Shown here one piece after another: positions 10,054 to 18,348 of a stretch of DNA of 22,010 nucleotides. The translations under genes and the position numbers were made by a program. Numbering within the stretch: position 1 is the first letter of the stretch; each line of letters starts with the position of its first letter. Origin of the DNA: Coemansia sp. RSA 1804 (Eukaryota; Kickxellomycota; Kickxellomycetes; Kickxellales; Kickxellaceae); contig JANBTH010000294.1 in assembly GCA_027578815.1 (NCBI GenBank), positions 1-22,010 of the forward strand, written 5' to 3'. The notes below the pieces were generated by a model. That model was not told the origin of the DNA. It was given only the letters and a program-made list of their open reading frames with translations, and searched no databases.

Positions 10054-13000
10054 ATGTCCGCGCACACACCCAGAAGGCAACAGCAGCAGCGGCAGCAGCA
10101 ATATGCGGGCACGGAATCACCAGCAGCAACAAGCGATGGCAACGGAAAGCGCATAGCATCATGGCTGCGCAACAACTGGACAGAGTCTGAGACACGCGAA
10201 GTGATGGAGATCCTGGTAGACGAGTTCATAGTCACGAACTACACAACAGCCGCATACAGCAAAAACCACAATATCCCAGATATTCGGTTCCAGAATCTAT
10301 CATTCAAAAGGCCATCGCGCGAGCTGTACAACAAGGTGCAGAATCTGCGACAACGATTCTTCACGCCACACAGCTACCTGCTGCGGTGGGCAAGCCCAGC
10401 CATTGATATGCGGAACCTGAGACGCGCGGAGAAGTGTCTTATGAACCCAAAGACTAGAGAGAGCATCCATGGAATCTTTGCTGACGAAGTGCCCGAGGCC
10501 ATGCAAATGCTGGCAGCCATGGCAGCAAAACAGAGTGCACAGAGGAAGGAGAGGACAGCCAAAGGGGCTGCAGAAGACGAATGCACGGACGACAGCGACT
10601 GCCACGTGCCTGGATCATCGAGGTCATCCACTCATCGCCGAGCCAGAAGCAGCAGCAACAACAACAGCAAAAGAAGCAGCGTTGGCAACGGCGATGAGGG
10701 AAACGCCGGTGCTGACCAGCTGCCGCTTGTAAAGAGCGTCAACTACTACTGCGACATATTCCACAGAAAGGCGCCAGCGCTGTGGAAGACGTCGATTGAG
10801 GCATACAGGCTGTTTTTGGCAAACAAAGAGCTGCAGCAGGCAGGCGGCAGCGAACAGTCTGATGATGGCGGCATGGAAAGTCGGATCCACAGACAGACGC
10901 TGCAGACGCCCAACTCTTCGTTGCTGACAGATTTCCAGTCAGACATTGCCAGCGATGCCACCGACGACTACGCCACTTCCACCAGTAGCAGGAGCATCAG
11001 CGCACTGGACTTTGGAGATCATAGGCGACAGGCTAGGCAGTTGATTGCGGCAGTCGGGCACTCGTGGCACAAGTTCCTTACGCAGCGCATCCGCTGGTCG
11101 TCACTAAAGCTTGGATACGCCGGAAAGGACGATTGGGTGCGACAGGAGACGACGTTTCTTGCGCAGCATCTTTTGTCGGTGGTTGAGCCTGGAATATTAA
11201 ACGTCGACAACTCTGGAAATGGCAACAATAGCAATGCGACTATCCCCGTAGCGGTGGTGCCACAGTTCAAAGGGCCGTTTGATGCGGCAGGGATTAAGAT
11301 GGCGGTATCTCGAATGCATGTTGCGCGAACCGTGCGTGTATCGGCGCTGGCAGGCGATCTGGCAGCGTGCATCCGCGATGTCATCGAGCACCGTGAGCCG
11401 TACACGATGGTGACTTTGTGCGTGCTGGCGGAACCCACGGCAGCAGGACCGCCGCTGGTGTCTCTGGCGCTGCTAATTAGCCACGGAAGCAACGACCAGC
11501 CGTTTGGCTCGTTTCCGCACCACGATCCGATTCTCAGCCACCTGGTGTCGGCATCCGAGGGTCCTCTATGGCACGAGTACACCGATCGCAAGCTTCCTGT
11601 CGATTTACCCGGCCCACTGACGCCGCTGTCGTATCCTGCAGCAAACGCCGCCGATCCGCCGACCTCCGGCCTGGCGTTTGCCTATACGCAGGGCGGGCTG
11701 CGCTACTCGTTCTTTTCCCGCCGCAGAGGTAGCTTCTTTGAGATTACATGTGCCGATTGGACACCAACTATTGTTGGCTCAGGTCTGCGAGCGGCATGGC
11801 AGCCAAGCATGGCGGCGGGTGCTGAGACTGTGCTGGGGCTGATGGGTGCAGACGAACAGAAGGTGCTTTCCAGCATGGCTGAGCTGTTTGGACTGCGTCC
11901 GTTTGCACACGGCTTCTTTGATTCTGTTCTGGTAGCACCATCATCATCATCATTATCACCAGCAGCAGCAGCAGCAGCGCGGGCTCCGGCAAATTCACGC
12001 CGTGTCTCGGACGATCCGCGACTCCATGGGCCTGTGCGTCGCAGACACGGCCTGAATAGCGTCTCTAGCGGAGGCGGAACTTTGCCTGGAAGAAAATCGG
12101 CGGCTGCTGCTGCCGCGGCTGCTGCTGCTTCCAGACGCTCGCGGATAAGCTGTGGCTCTTCGCCCTATGCGGCGCCGCCTCTCTTGTCGCCTGACGCCGC
12201 CTTATCATCCTCGTCGTTTGTAGGCCAATCTGTTGCTGCAACTACCCAGTTTCTGTCGCCTCAGATTCCCACTGTCAACAGCGCTCACTCACTTGACCTG
12301 TCATCGATGTCGCTGCCCAACTCTCCGTTTGCCGGAATTCCGATGGACGTTGTGCCGCCTGTGCTGGCTGGAGGAGGAGGAGGATACCAGCCGTCTCCCG
12401 TGGATTCTACGTCTGGATCGTCGCTGTTTCCGCCGCTTAACGATGCTACATTGTTTTCTCCAGTCGATCAGCACCAGGCGGCGATGGCTGCCGCTTCGGT
12501 TGCTGCTGCCGTGGCAATGGCAGGCGCTTCTCCCTCAATCACCGGCTCTGCATTGATGGGCACCATTGCATGCAGCACGCCTTCAATGGCTTCTGTTTCT
12601 ATGGAGCCCATGGCATCGGCATCTGCGTTGGCTGCTGCGGGCGGTGCGTTCTTTGACGAGACCCTGGCACTCCAAACAAATAGCTATCCTGCCGTGTTTG
12701 GCGGAGGAGTCGACAGCAACACCACCACTACTACAATCAACAACAACAGCAACTTCATAAACAACAATGGCGGAGGCAATACCAGCAGCAGCGCGCTTTC
12801 TGCAATCCACGACCTTCACCACAGCCCTTACTTCAATCCGCCTATTGACCATCAGCAGCACCAGCAGCAGATGGTTACTGCTGCCACATCGCCTGCGTTC
12901 TGGGATATGGCTGGCATAGCGCTGCCAGTGACCAACTATTCGCCAGGACAATCGATGTTTGCAATGTCTGTTTCGGAGTCATCGAATGCTTCTGCTGCTG

Positions 13001-13596
13001 CCGCAGCTACAGCAGCAGCGGAGATGGCAATGGATATTGTCAATCGGGTGACAATTAACGGCACACAGCCAAACACCGCTGCCTCTGCGGAACAGCGGAT
13101 AACTCCGTCAGTCGCCGTGTATCCGCCTCAGCCACAGTTGCAGCCGTCGCCTTGGGACGATGCTGCCACACAGCAGCCCCTGCGTAGCGTGTTTGGGAGC
13201 ACCGAGATGCTGATGCATCTTGCGCAGCCGTCGCCTCTGCAGACCAACTACAACGTATCTACGGGGCCCACACACGCAGCAGCCATTGCCGACTACACGT
13301 ACTCCGGTATCCAACCAACTGTACCTACGCCTGCGTCGCAAGTAATGTCAACACCATCTTTGCCGACTACCGCAGACATTGCGACGGCAGCAACGGCAGC
13401 AGGTGCTCTTGGAGCAATGGGTCCATCTGCCGCCACTGGTTCGGTCTCGGCGATTGCCGCCTATTTCGGCACGCCGACGCTTGGTTCTTCCACGTATATG
13501 GACGACCCAAACTCTCTTCTTGCTACGACAACAACAGTTGGGTCAAGCAGCGCAAGCTACCAGTTTGACGTTGAGGTTCCAACCACCGGTTGCTGA
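10054..13596 (+). CDS. Putative transcriptional regulator with Myb/SANT-like segment and low-complexity tail
   Basis: This 1180-residue intronless frame has its start fixed by an in-frame TAA at 10024-10026. After a Gln-rich N-terminus, residues 41-110 carry W42-T-E-S-E-T and a later LYNKVQNLRQRFF, a pattern like Myb/SANT or trihelix-type helical DNA-binding folds. This is a resemblance, not a firm match. Residues about 225-265 and 325-630 look globular, with buried hydrophobic stretches such as MVTLCVLAEP and LRYSFFSRRRGSFFEITCAD. From about 630 to the end the protein is disordered: polyAla at about 638-644 and 683-693, polyGly near 774, Thr/Asn runs near 890-906, and much Ser, Pro and Gln. 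Such tails are common in fungal transcription factors. A nuclear regulatory role is inferred. The exact family is not recognised. CAG/GCA triplet runs make the repeat lengths likely to vary between strains. Confidence 0.8.
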   Translation: MSAHTPRRQQQQRQQQYAGTESPAATSDGNGKRIASWLRNNWTESETREVMEILVDEFIVTNYTTAAYSKNHNIPDIRFQNLSFKRPSRELYNKVQNLRQRFFTPHSYLLRWASPAIDMRNLRRAEKCLMNPKTRESIHGIFADEVPEAMQMLAAMAAKQSAQRKERTAKGAAEDECTDDSDCHVPGSSRSSTHRRARSSSNNNSKRSSVGNGDEGNAGADQLPLVKSVNYYCDIFHRKAPALWKTSIEAYRLFLANKELQQAGGSEQSDDGGMESRIHRQTLQTPNSSLLTDFQSDIASDATDDYATSTSSRSISALDFGDHRRQARQLIAAVGHSWHKFLTQRIRWSSLKLGYAGKDDWVRQETTFLAQHLLSVVEPGILNVDNSGNGNNSNATIPVAVVPQFKGPFDAAGIKMAVSRMHVARTVRVSALAGDLAACIRDVIEHREPYTMVTLCVLAEPTAAGPPLVSLALLISHGSNDQPFGSFPHHDPILSHLVSASEGPLWHEYTDRKLPVDLPGPLTPLSYPAANAADPPTSGLAFAYTQGGLRYSFFSRRRGSFFEITCADWTPTIVGSGLRAAWQPSMAAGAETVLGLMGADEQKVLSSMAELFGLRPFAHGFFDSVLVAPSSSSLSPAAAAAARAPANSRRVSDDPRLHGPVRRRHGLNSVSSGGGTLPGRKSAAAAAAAAAASRRSRISCGSSPYAAPPLLSPDAALSSSSFVGQSVAATTQFLSPQIPTVNSAHSLDLSSMSLPNSPFAGIPMDVVPPVLAGGGGGYQPSPVDSTSGSSLFPPLNDATLFSPVDQHQAAMAAASVAAAVAMAGASPSITGSALMGTIACSTPSMASVSMEPMASASALAAAGGAFFDETLALQTNSYPAVFGGGVDSNTTTTTINNNSNFINNNGGGNTSSSALSAIHDLHHSPYFNPPIDHQQHQQQMVTAATSPAFWDMAGIALPVTNYSPGQSMFAMSVSESSNASAAAAATAAAEMAMDIVNRVTINGTQPNTAASAEQRITPSVAVYPPQPQLQPSPWDDAATQQPLRSVFGSTEMLMHLAQPSPLQTNYNVSTGPTHAAAIADYTYSGIQPTVPTPASQVMSTPSLPTTADIATAATAAGALGAMGPSAATGSVSAIAAYFGTPTLGSSTYMDDPNSLLATTTTVGSSSASYQFDVEVPTTGC
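11935..11979 (+). repeat. In-frame CAT and CAG triplet microsatellites
   Basis: A short run of CAT triplets (Ser codons TCA in frame) is followed by a run of CAG triplets (read GCA, Ala). They encode the Ser stretch and the polyAla tract at about residues 629-644 of the large regulator, at the border between its globular half and its disordered tail. Triplet slippage here changes protein length without breaking the frame. Confidence 0.7.
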
Positions 13597-14634
13597 TTAT
13601 CGATTAGCAACGCGTGCTGCTATCTGGATTTCATTCTTATTTTATACTTTTTATTTGCGGTTTTCTATTTGATTTTGTTTTGTATGTATATCTTGGCATG
13701 ATGCAGCTTTCATTCATCCTTTTACTTAAAGCAATAGCGGAGAACATAAAAAAGCAGACATCCCTCATGGAGATATGGTGTAATAATGGTTTGCTTTGGA
13801 CATTTCCAAACATGAGGCTTGGACCGCAGTCACGCATGTGCATTACTGGGTTGTTTACTCCACACCTTTGTTTCCTCGCTCACTCATTCGCTCATTCTCA
13901 TTTTACTGGAAAAAGTCACGCCGAGTCAGTAAATTGAGCGTAAAACCATGTGTATTTTTGACCAGTCTGTACCCAGTGAGAGCAGAGAGAAAACTATTCC
14001 ACAACCATAAAACTAATAGAAGAGTGAAAATAACCAAAGTCAGCAACGTAAGCAAAATAGAAGCTTCGTCAACTCCAGTGAGACCTTGCGTTAATGACAA
14101 CCCTTTTTGTAATTATTAGGTCACTCGTTTTTCCCCTATTCGTGTAAAAAAAAGAGCTGAAGGATTCATGCAGCATGTTTCTCGATTTCTTTGTGACAGC
14201 GAATAAAGGCTACAAACAGTAAAAAATAAACACCACACACGAGGGCGATCACATAGAGATCACTAAGAAAAGTTGTCTAGTGTGTTATTTATGGAACTGC
14301 CAGAAAAAAGAAATGAAAGAAAAAACCGTGTGCATGGTGCAGAAAAAAGCCATTGGTTGCACAAGGCTGCTTATGATGTTTACATGTCAAATGAGCAGCG
14401 GACAAGTGAAGTGGGAGAATGGTGAACCTGCGCCGTAATCAAAACCAGCATGGGTTTTGCGGTCCTCTTTTTTCTTATTCCTTCTGTGTGTGGTGATTTC
14501 TGTTGGACTGGAAATGTAAGTAGACATGGAACATTCGTTGAAGTGTTGTTTACCTTTTTTCCATTCCCGTTTTTCCTAATGTATTAGACCTGTCTTTATG
14601 GATTGCTATTACATCAACAACCCGAGAAACCCAA
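13597..14634. other. Intergenic region between the regulator and the secreted-protein gene
   Basis: No gene is supported. The open frames here have random, Phe/Leu-rich composition. AATAAA at 14202-14207 and 14225-14230 are the first exact poly(A) signals after the regulator's stop, about 600 bp downstream. They imply a long 3' leader, or a nearer non-canonical signal in the AT-rich stretch after 13630. The right end is the promoter of the gene at 14787. Confidence 0.5.
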
Positions 14635-14640
14635 TATAAA
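14635..14640 (+). promoter_or_regulatory. TATA box and CT-rich leader of the first KC-motif secreted gene
   Basis: TATAAA stands 152 bp before the ATG at 14787. The leader in between is almost pure pyrimidine (about 14650-14766). A TATA box with a CT-rich leader is typical of strongly expressed fungal genes, so high expression is inferred. Confidence 0.6.
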
Positions 14641-14786
14641 AGAGCAAACATATTTCTGGCTCTCATTTTCATCTGTTTTTCTTTTCATTTCTTTTTTCTT
14701 TCACTCTATAGTCTTTTAGCCCTTTCTCTCTCTTTTCTCCTCTAAGTTTCTTCTTTTTTCTCCTTGTTTACTAGAACATATAAAAA

Positions 14787-15182
14787 ATGAAGATCACGAT
14801 CGCTCTTGCCTTTGCCGCTCTTGCTGTTGCCGTTATGGCCGACGACTCTGCACCAAAGTGCATTCCTCGTCCTCCGGCTACCACCGATGTTCCCCAGGAG
14901 ACGCCTGAGTACACCGACTCGTCGGTTCCTGAGCCTACCGTGTCTGCGCCCGAGGAGTCGGTTCCGGAGGAGTCCGCCCCTGAGGAGTCTGCCCCTGAGG
15001 AGTCCGCACCAGAGGAGTCGGTTCCCGAGGGTGGTGAGACGACCGACGGCGGAGAGCCAACTGACGGTGGTGAGCCTACCGACGGCGGAGAGACCACTGA
15101 TGGTGGAGAGACCACTGATGGCGGTGACGGCGGTGACGACACCGACTTCTCGCTCCCTACCATTCCTCCTCCTCCCTTCTAA
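14787..15182 (+). CDS. Small secreted repeat protein with KCIPRPP motif (family member 1)
   Basis: This 131-residue protein has a classic signal peptide: MK, then a hydrophobic Ala/Leu/Val core to about A18, cleaved near VMA/DD. The mature N-terminus carries SAPKCIPRPP, whose Cys is the only one in the protein. Then come six S[VA]PEE units (residues 53-81, 15-bp DNA repeat), five GGE[TP]TD units (residues 82-111, 18-bp DNA repeat), an acidic Gly/Asp stretch, and the end SLPTIPPPPF. The mature chain is very acidic. No membrane helix or GPI signal is seen, so a soluble secreted or wall-associated role is inferred. I do not recognise the family. Two relatives lie at 15690 and 21793. A strong TATA box, CT-rich leader and AATAAA at 15243 suggest an actively expressed gene. 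Repeat-driven open frames occur on all other frames and are shadows. Confidence 0.85.
   Translation: MKITIALAFAALAVAVMADDSAPKCIPRPPATTDVPQETPEYTDSSVPEPTVSAPEESVPEESAPEESAPEESAPEESVPEGGETTDGGEPTDGGEPTDGGETTDGGETTDGGDGGDDTDFSLPTIPPPPF
14943..15029 (+). repeat. 15-bp tandem repeat encoding S[VA]PEE
   Basis: Five full units and a shortened sixth (SVPE) run head to tail with mostly third-position differences. The protein repeat is better conserved than the DNA, which points to selection on the peptide. It sits in the middle of the secreted protein at 14787. Confidence 0.85.
15030..15119 (+). repeat. 18-bp tandem repeat encoding GGE[TP]TD
   Basis: Five 18-bp units follow directly on the 15-bp array, then decay into GGD-GGDD. 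Units 4 and 5 are nearly identical in DNA, a sign of recent duplication. Copy number probably varies among isolates. Confidence 0.85.
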
Positions 15183-15242
15183 TAACAAAGCGCTTGGGCC
15201 TTTTTAAGCAATGCCGATTTGAAACCCCGCTTTTACGATTTG

Positions 15243-15248
15243 AATAAA
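15243..15248 (+). terminator. Poly(A) signal of secreted gene 1
   Basis: AATAAA lies 60 bp after the stop codon of the gene at 14787, the usual distance for fungal 3' ends. Confidence 0.55.
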
Positions 15249-15689
15249 CCTAATAACAATTGTCTACGTGTTTCTGGAAAGGATTTCCAGAAAGAGAAAG
15301 CATTTTTATTTTCCTTTCACTCTTTTGGTGGGGTCAATATGTTTCTTTATCCATTTGTTGATCAATAACAAATACATGCTCCTTTTGTCAACCATTGCTA
15401 AAAATAACACAATAAATAATGTGCGCAATTACCTAAAAGCAAAAAGTATACTTTTACTTTTGGTGAAAAATAATGCTTACTTTTAGATGGAACATAAAAA
15501 AACATGAATTGACTCTATCTGACACCCGTTGTAGTTTGCCAGTACTTAAACACAGCCAAAGAAATTGGAGGCTTCAGGACAAACACCTTTTTTCTATCAA
15601 CACATACACGTACACTTACCACCACGCTACGTTCTTTCTACTCTGCAACATCTGTCTTTTTGATTGCTAACATTATTTTACATTTCATC
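15249..15689. other. Intergenic region between secreted genes 1 and 2
   Basis: This AT-rich stretch shows no gene. Its right end should hold the promoter of the gene at 15690, but no exact TATAAA was seen. The last 90 bp are pyrimidine-rich and contain CGTTCTTTCT, close to CATTCTTTCT found just before the related gene at 21793. That likeness is too short to count as a motif by itself. Confidence 0.4.
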
Positions 15690-16184
15690 ATGGTTCTTGC
15701 TGTTTTTTCTGTTGCAACATCTCCATCTTTTTTGCTTGTGATGCTTGGAGCTGGGTTATGCAGCGCACACAAGTGTCTGCATTCAAGCAGTCCAAATACA
15801 AGCACAGATACCAATATATACTATACAGTTCCATTTCCACCTCCCTATTCTATCTCTACGTTTGCAGCCAGCACCGACACTGATTCTGCTGCTAGTACAC
15901 CCAATTATAGCAGCACAAACCCTGCAAGCATTACTTACTACTCCTTTCAGGTATCATACACGCCGCCTCAAGAGACAACAAGCACAGAGGTGTCGACAAA
16001 TGCAGAACACACAAGTGATTCAGTTGCATTCACTCAGTCATCAACTGATACTCAGTTTAACAATGTCCCGCCGCCACCCACAGACTATGAAGCACCATCA
16101 ATGTCTCTTTCCGGTTACTATTACACCGATGCAACCGGTTCATTGCCTTTAGCGCCCGCCATCCCATTGCCTGCGTACTTTTAA
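15690..16184 (+). CDS. Small secreted Ser/Thr/Tyr/Pro-rich protein with HKC motif (family member 2)
   Basis: This 164-residue protein starts at the first ATG of its frame (upstream codons begin only at TTG). Residues 1-26 form a hydrophobic signal peptide ending C-S-A, with predicted cleavage before H27-K28-C29-L. C29 is the only Cys of the mature chain. The rest is low in charge and rich in Ser, Thr, Tyr and Pro, with blocks such as VPFPPPYS and VPPPPTDY, like heavily O-glycosylated fungal surface proteins. It ends SLPLAPAIPLPAYF, echoing the SLP...PPPPF end of its neighbour at 14787. No GPI signal or membrane helix is seen after the signal peptide. No known domain is recognised. A cell-wall or extracellular matrix role is inferred. 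It is probably a diverged tandem relative of the gene 500 bp upstream, and it lacks that gene's exact repeats. ATTAAA at 16205 may serve as poly(A) signal. Confidence 0.75.
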   Translation: MVLAVFSVATSPSFLLVMLGAGLCSAHKCLHSSSPNTSTDTNIYYTVPFPPPYSISTFAASTDTDSAASTPNYSSTNPASITYYSFQVSYTPPQETTSTEVSTNAEHTSDSVAFTQSSTDTQFNNVPPPPTDYEAPSMSLSGYYYTDATGSLPLAPAIPLPAYF

Positions 16185-16204
16185 TAGAATTAACAGCAGG
16201 TTTA

Positions 16205-16210
16205 ATTAAA
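16205..16210 (+). terminator. Candidate poly(A) signal of secreted gene 2
   Basis: ATTAAA, the common variant of AATAAA, lies about 20 bp after the stop codon at 16182-16184. Confidence 0.35.
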
Positions 16211-16597
16211 ATATTGAATTATTGAGCTTGTTAATAAGAAACAACACTTTTCACTCTGCACTCATGCACACAGGAGACTTTTTCCTTTGTGCACAAAGAA
16301 ATCGATAAAATGGAAACCAAGTATATTACATATGAAGTTGGGACATTGAAAAGGATAACCCCGCTGTTCTGTATGAAAACCCAGTATTGCATGGCAATTG
16401 TTCATATAAAATTTTATATTTATGAAAGCATAATTTTTACAACTCTCTCCACAATATTTCGTTTTAAGCATTTTTCATTTTATAGGTCTCATTTACTTGT
16501 GCTTTCAGCTGCTTTGCATATTTTATAGCTCAATACGCTATTGTTCTGGCCAACACAAGCCCATAAAGACAAGACCTTTCTACTGTTTTATTTGCAA
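16211..16597. other. AT-rich intergenic region
   Basis: I see no gene here. The stretch separates secreted gene 2 from the broken acyltransferase and must hold what is left of the latter's promoter. No clear TATAAA at a useful distance was found. Confidence 0.4.
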
Positions 16598-17925
16598 ATG
16601 GATTCGTTTACTAACTCTGTTAGCTCTCAGGTTACATACCTTAACGGCAATGAAATCTCAGTATCCGCTTATAGTGTTTCTATAGGATACTGGTACAAAA
16701 ATAACACATCTGGCTCTTCAGATGCGTTTATGCCACCCAAAATGCTGGAGAATGCATTTTACAGGGCATTGCAGGATTTCCCTATTCTTGCTGGACATCT
16801 GAAGACAGACAACTACAGTCGCATGTACGTTGATGTAGACAAGGACAGTTTAAATATGCCAGTCTATACAGGCACCACTTGCGACTTGAGTTACTCAGAC
16901 AGGGATATGTTCATTTTATGAATCGCTGAGCTGAAGTGGCCAGATGGATGCAACAGCCTCAGGATGATAACAACAAGGATCCCCTTCCTATACGTGAGTA
17001 CATTCACGACAGATCTTTAATCAACGGGTTGCGCTCCAACAAATCCACTGGATTGAGTGATTTTGGATTTAAATGGTTTCTTAATAGTAGCAACGCTGTT
17101 AGCAGATGGCTTGCACGGATGTCGCCGGAGAAGCGTGGACGGCTGATTAAGAAGTGGGTCAATAAAAAGGATTACACATGCTGTTTCTTCCACACTGCTT
17201 CAAAAACAATTGAGGACCTTCGAAGCTCTGTGCAAAAGCATGCCCCACCAGATATAAAGTATTCTATTAACGACATTATTAGCACATATCTGTCTATTGT
17301 TGTTGCACAAGCAAAACAAAAAGCCAAGACTGACAAGGAGAGTAAATCACTCTATATGAGAATTCGCAAAGCCTTTGGCCACAAGGTTAAGGCGCCTAAG
17401 GAATTCTCAGTGGTGTTTAACATAAACATGCGTCCAAGACTGAGTCATCCTGATGTCGAAAAGTATATGGGAAATATGGTGCATATGGAAAACACTAATT
17501 TCCCATACAAGTTAATTCAAAAGGGCCCAACCGAGGAAGTATTATCCACACTGGCCCTAAAAACCCGTCAGATGGCCTCAGAATCACATGTAGAATATTA
17601 CGCTCAAAAAGGCTATCTGCTGGATAACAGACCAGACAAGGATCTACATGATATCTTCTTCGGTTCAAATCATGTGGATTGCCTGGGATTTAGCAACCAT
17701 TTTAGGTTTATGCACTATGATGTTGACTTTGGATCTGGGGCACCAGAACTGGTACGCAATGGACCTCATGTGGGTAATTCTTTTTCATCTATAATGCCTA
17801 CTAACCCAAAAGTAGGTGGATATAACATTGAGTTGAAGCTTCCATCAGATGTGGCAGCCAATGTTGTCCAGAATACCAGCTGGATGAAGCTCGTAGACAA
17901 GTACGAATGCAACACGAGCAAATAG
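16598..17925 (+). pseudogene. HXXXD-type acyltransferase (BAHD / trichothecene acetyltransferase-like), broken
   Basis: The family moves acyl groups from acyl-CoA to alcohols or amines, using His of HxxxDG at the centre of two pseudo-symmetric domains. Seen: an N-terminal half from ATG 16598 (MDSFTNSV..., then YRALQDFPILAGHLK, the typical 'l..yP.laGrl' block) that stops at TGA 16919. A second frame then runs uninterrupted to 17925, with the structural DFGxG motif as DFGSG at 17725-17739. In that second frame the bases from 16903 read GYVHFMNR-stop-AEVARWM, the segment that normally follows HxxxDG directly. So a deletion has removed the block with HxxxD and shifted the frame, and a Trp codon before AEV has become TGA at 16927-16929. 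The halves are contiguous, so no intron can supply the lost block. A protein from ATG 16948 is possible but would lack the catalytic His. The otherwise intact C-terminal half suggests recent loss. Confidence 0.8.
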
Positions 17926-18348
17926 CTATTGAAAAATATAACTTTTGTCAAGCTTTATAGTTTTTAAATAGTCTTGGTTTTCTTTTAGTTCTTCCACATT
18001 CAGTCTCTATCACAGACAATAACAAAAATATAACAACCAGCCACCTTGACAACCTACAAGGACTGCAAACCGTGCATATGGTCTTTATTTGTGCTTGTCT
18101 TGTTTGCTAAAGCGCAATGCCAAGCTTGAGCTCATCTCAATATGCTCGATTGGAACTGAATCAGCTGATCTTTCAATCACCATATTTTTCTGCCAGATTT
18201 GGCTACAAATTGATACTGCATCAACCTTTTTTAAGGTTGGCTATACCATTTGTTTTTGTTTACTTTCCACAAAAGCATCATTCTTTTTTCTTTCTGTTTA
18301 CTGAATTCCTTTGCTTATTTTTGTGTATGTTCTTTGTAAATTCTTTTA
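17926..18348. other. Intergenic region upstream of the HAUS3-like gene
   Basis: The stretch is AT- and T-rich. Its right part is a likely promoter and leader of the gene at 18349. An overlapping 104-codon frame from 18117 has random Phe/Leu-rich composition and I do not accept it. No exact TATAAA was found at a useful distance. Confidence 0.4.

Noticed and set aside
11019..11591. A 190-codon minus-strand frame inside the large regulator
   Set aside because: It lies antisense to a well-supported coding region and shows no domain. It is explained by the codon bias of the sense frame.
14742..15207. Antisense and shifted frames of 130-148 codons over the secreted gene at 14787
   Set aside because: They are shadows of the 15- and 18-bp repeats, which keep every frame open. 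Only the frame at 14787 has a signal peptide, TATA box and poly(A) signal in place.
16885..16950. An intron between the two acyltransferase halves
   Set aside because: The halves are contiguous, so removing bases cannot restore the missing HxxxD block. The segment after the junction is readable as coding sequence in the shifted frame.
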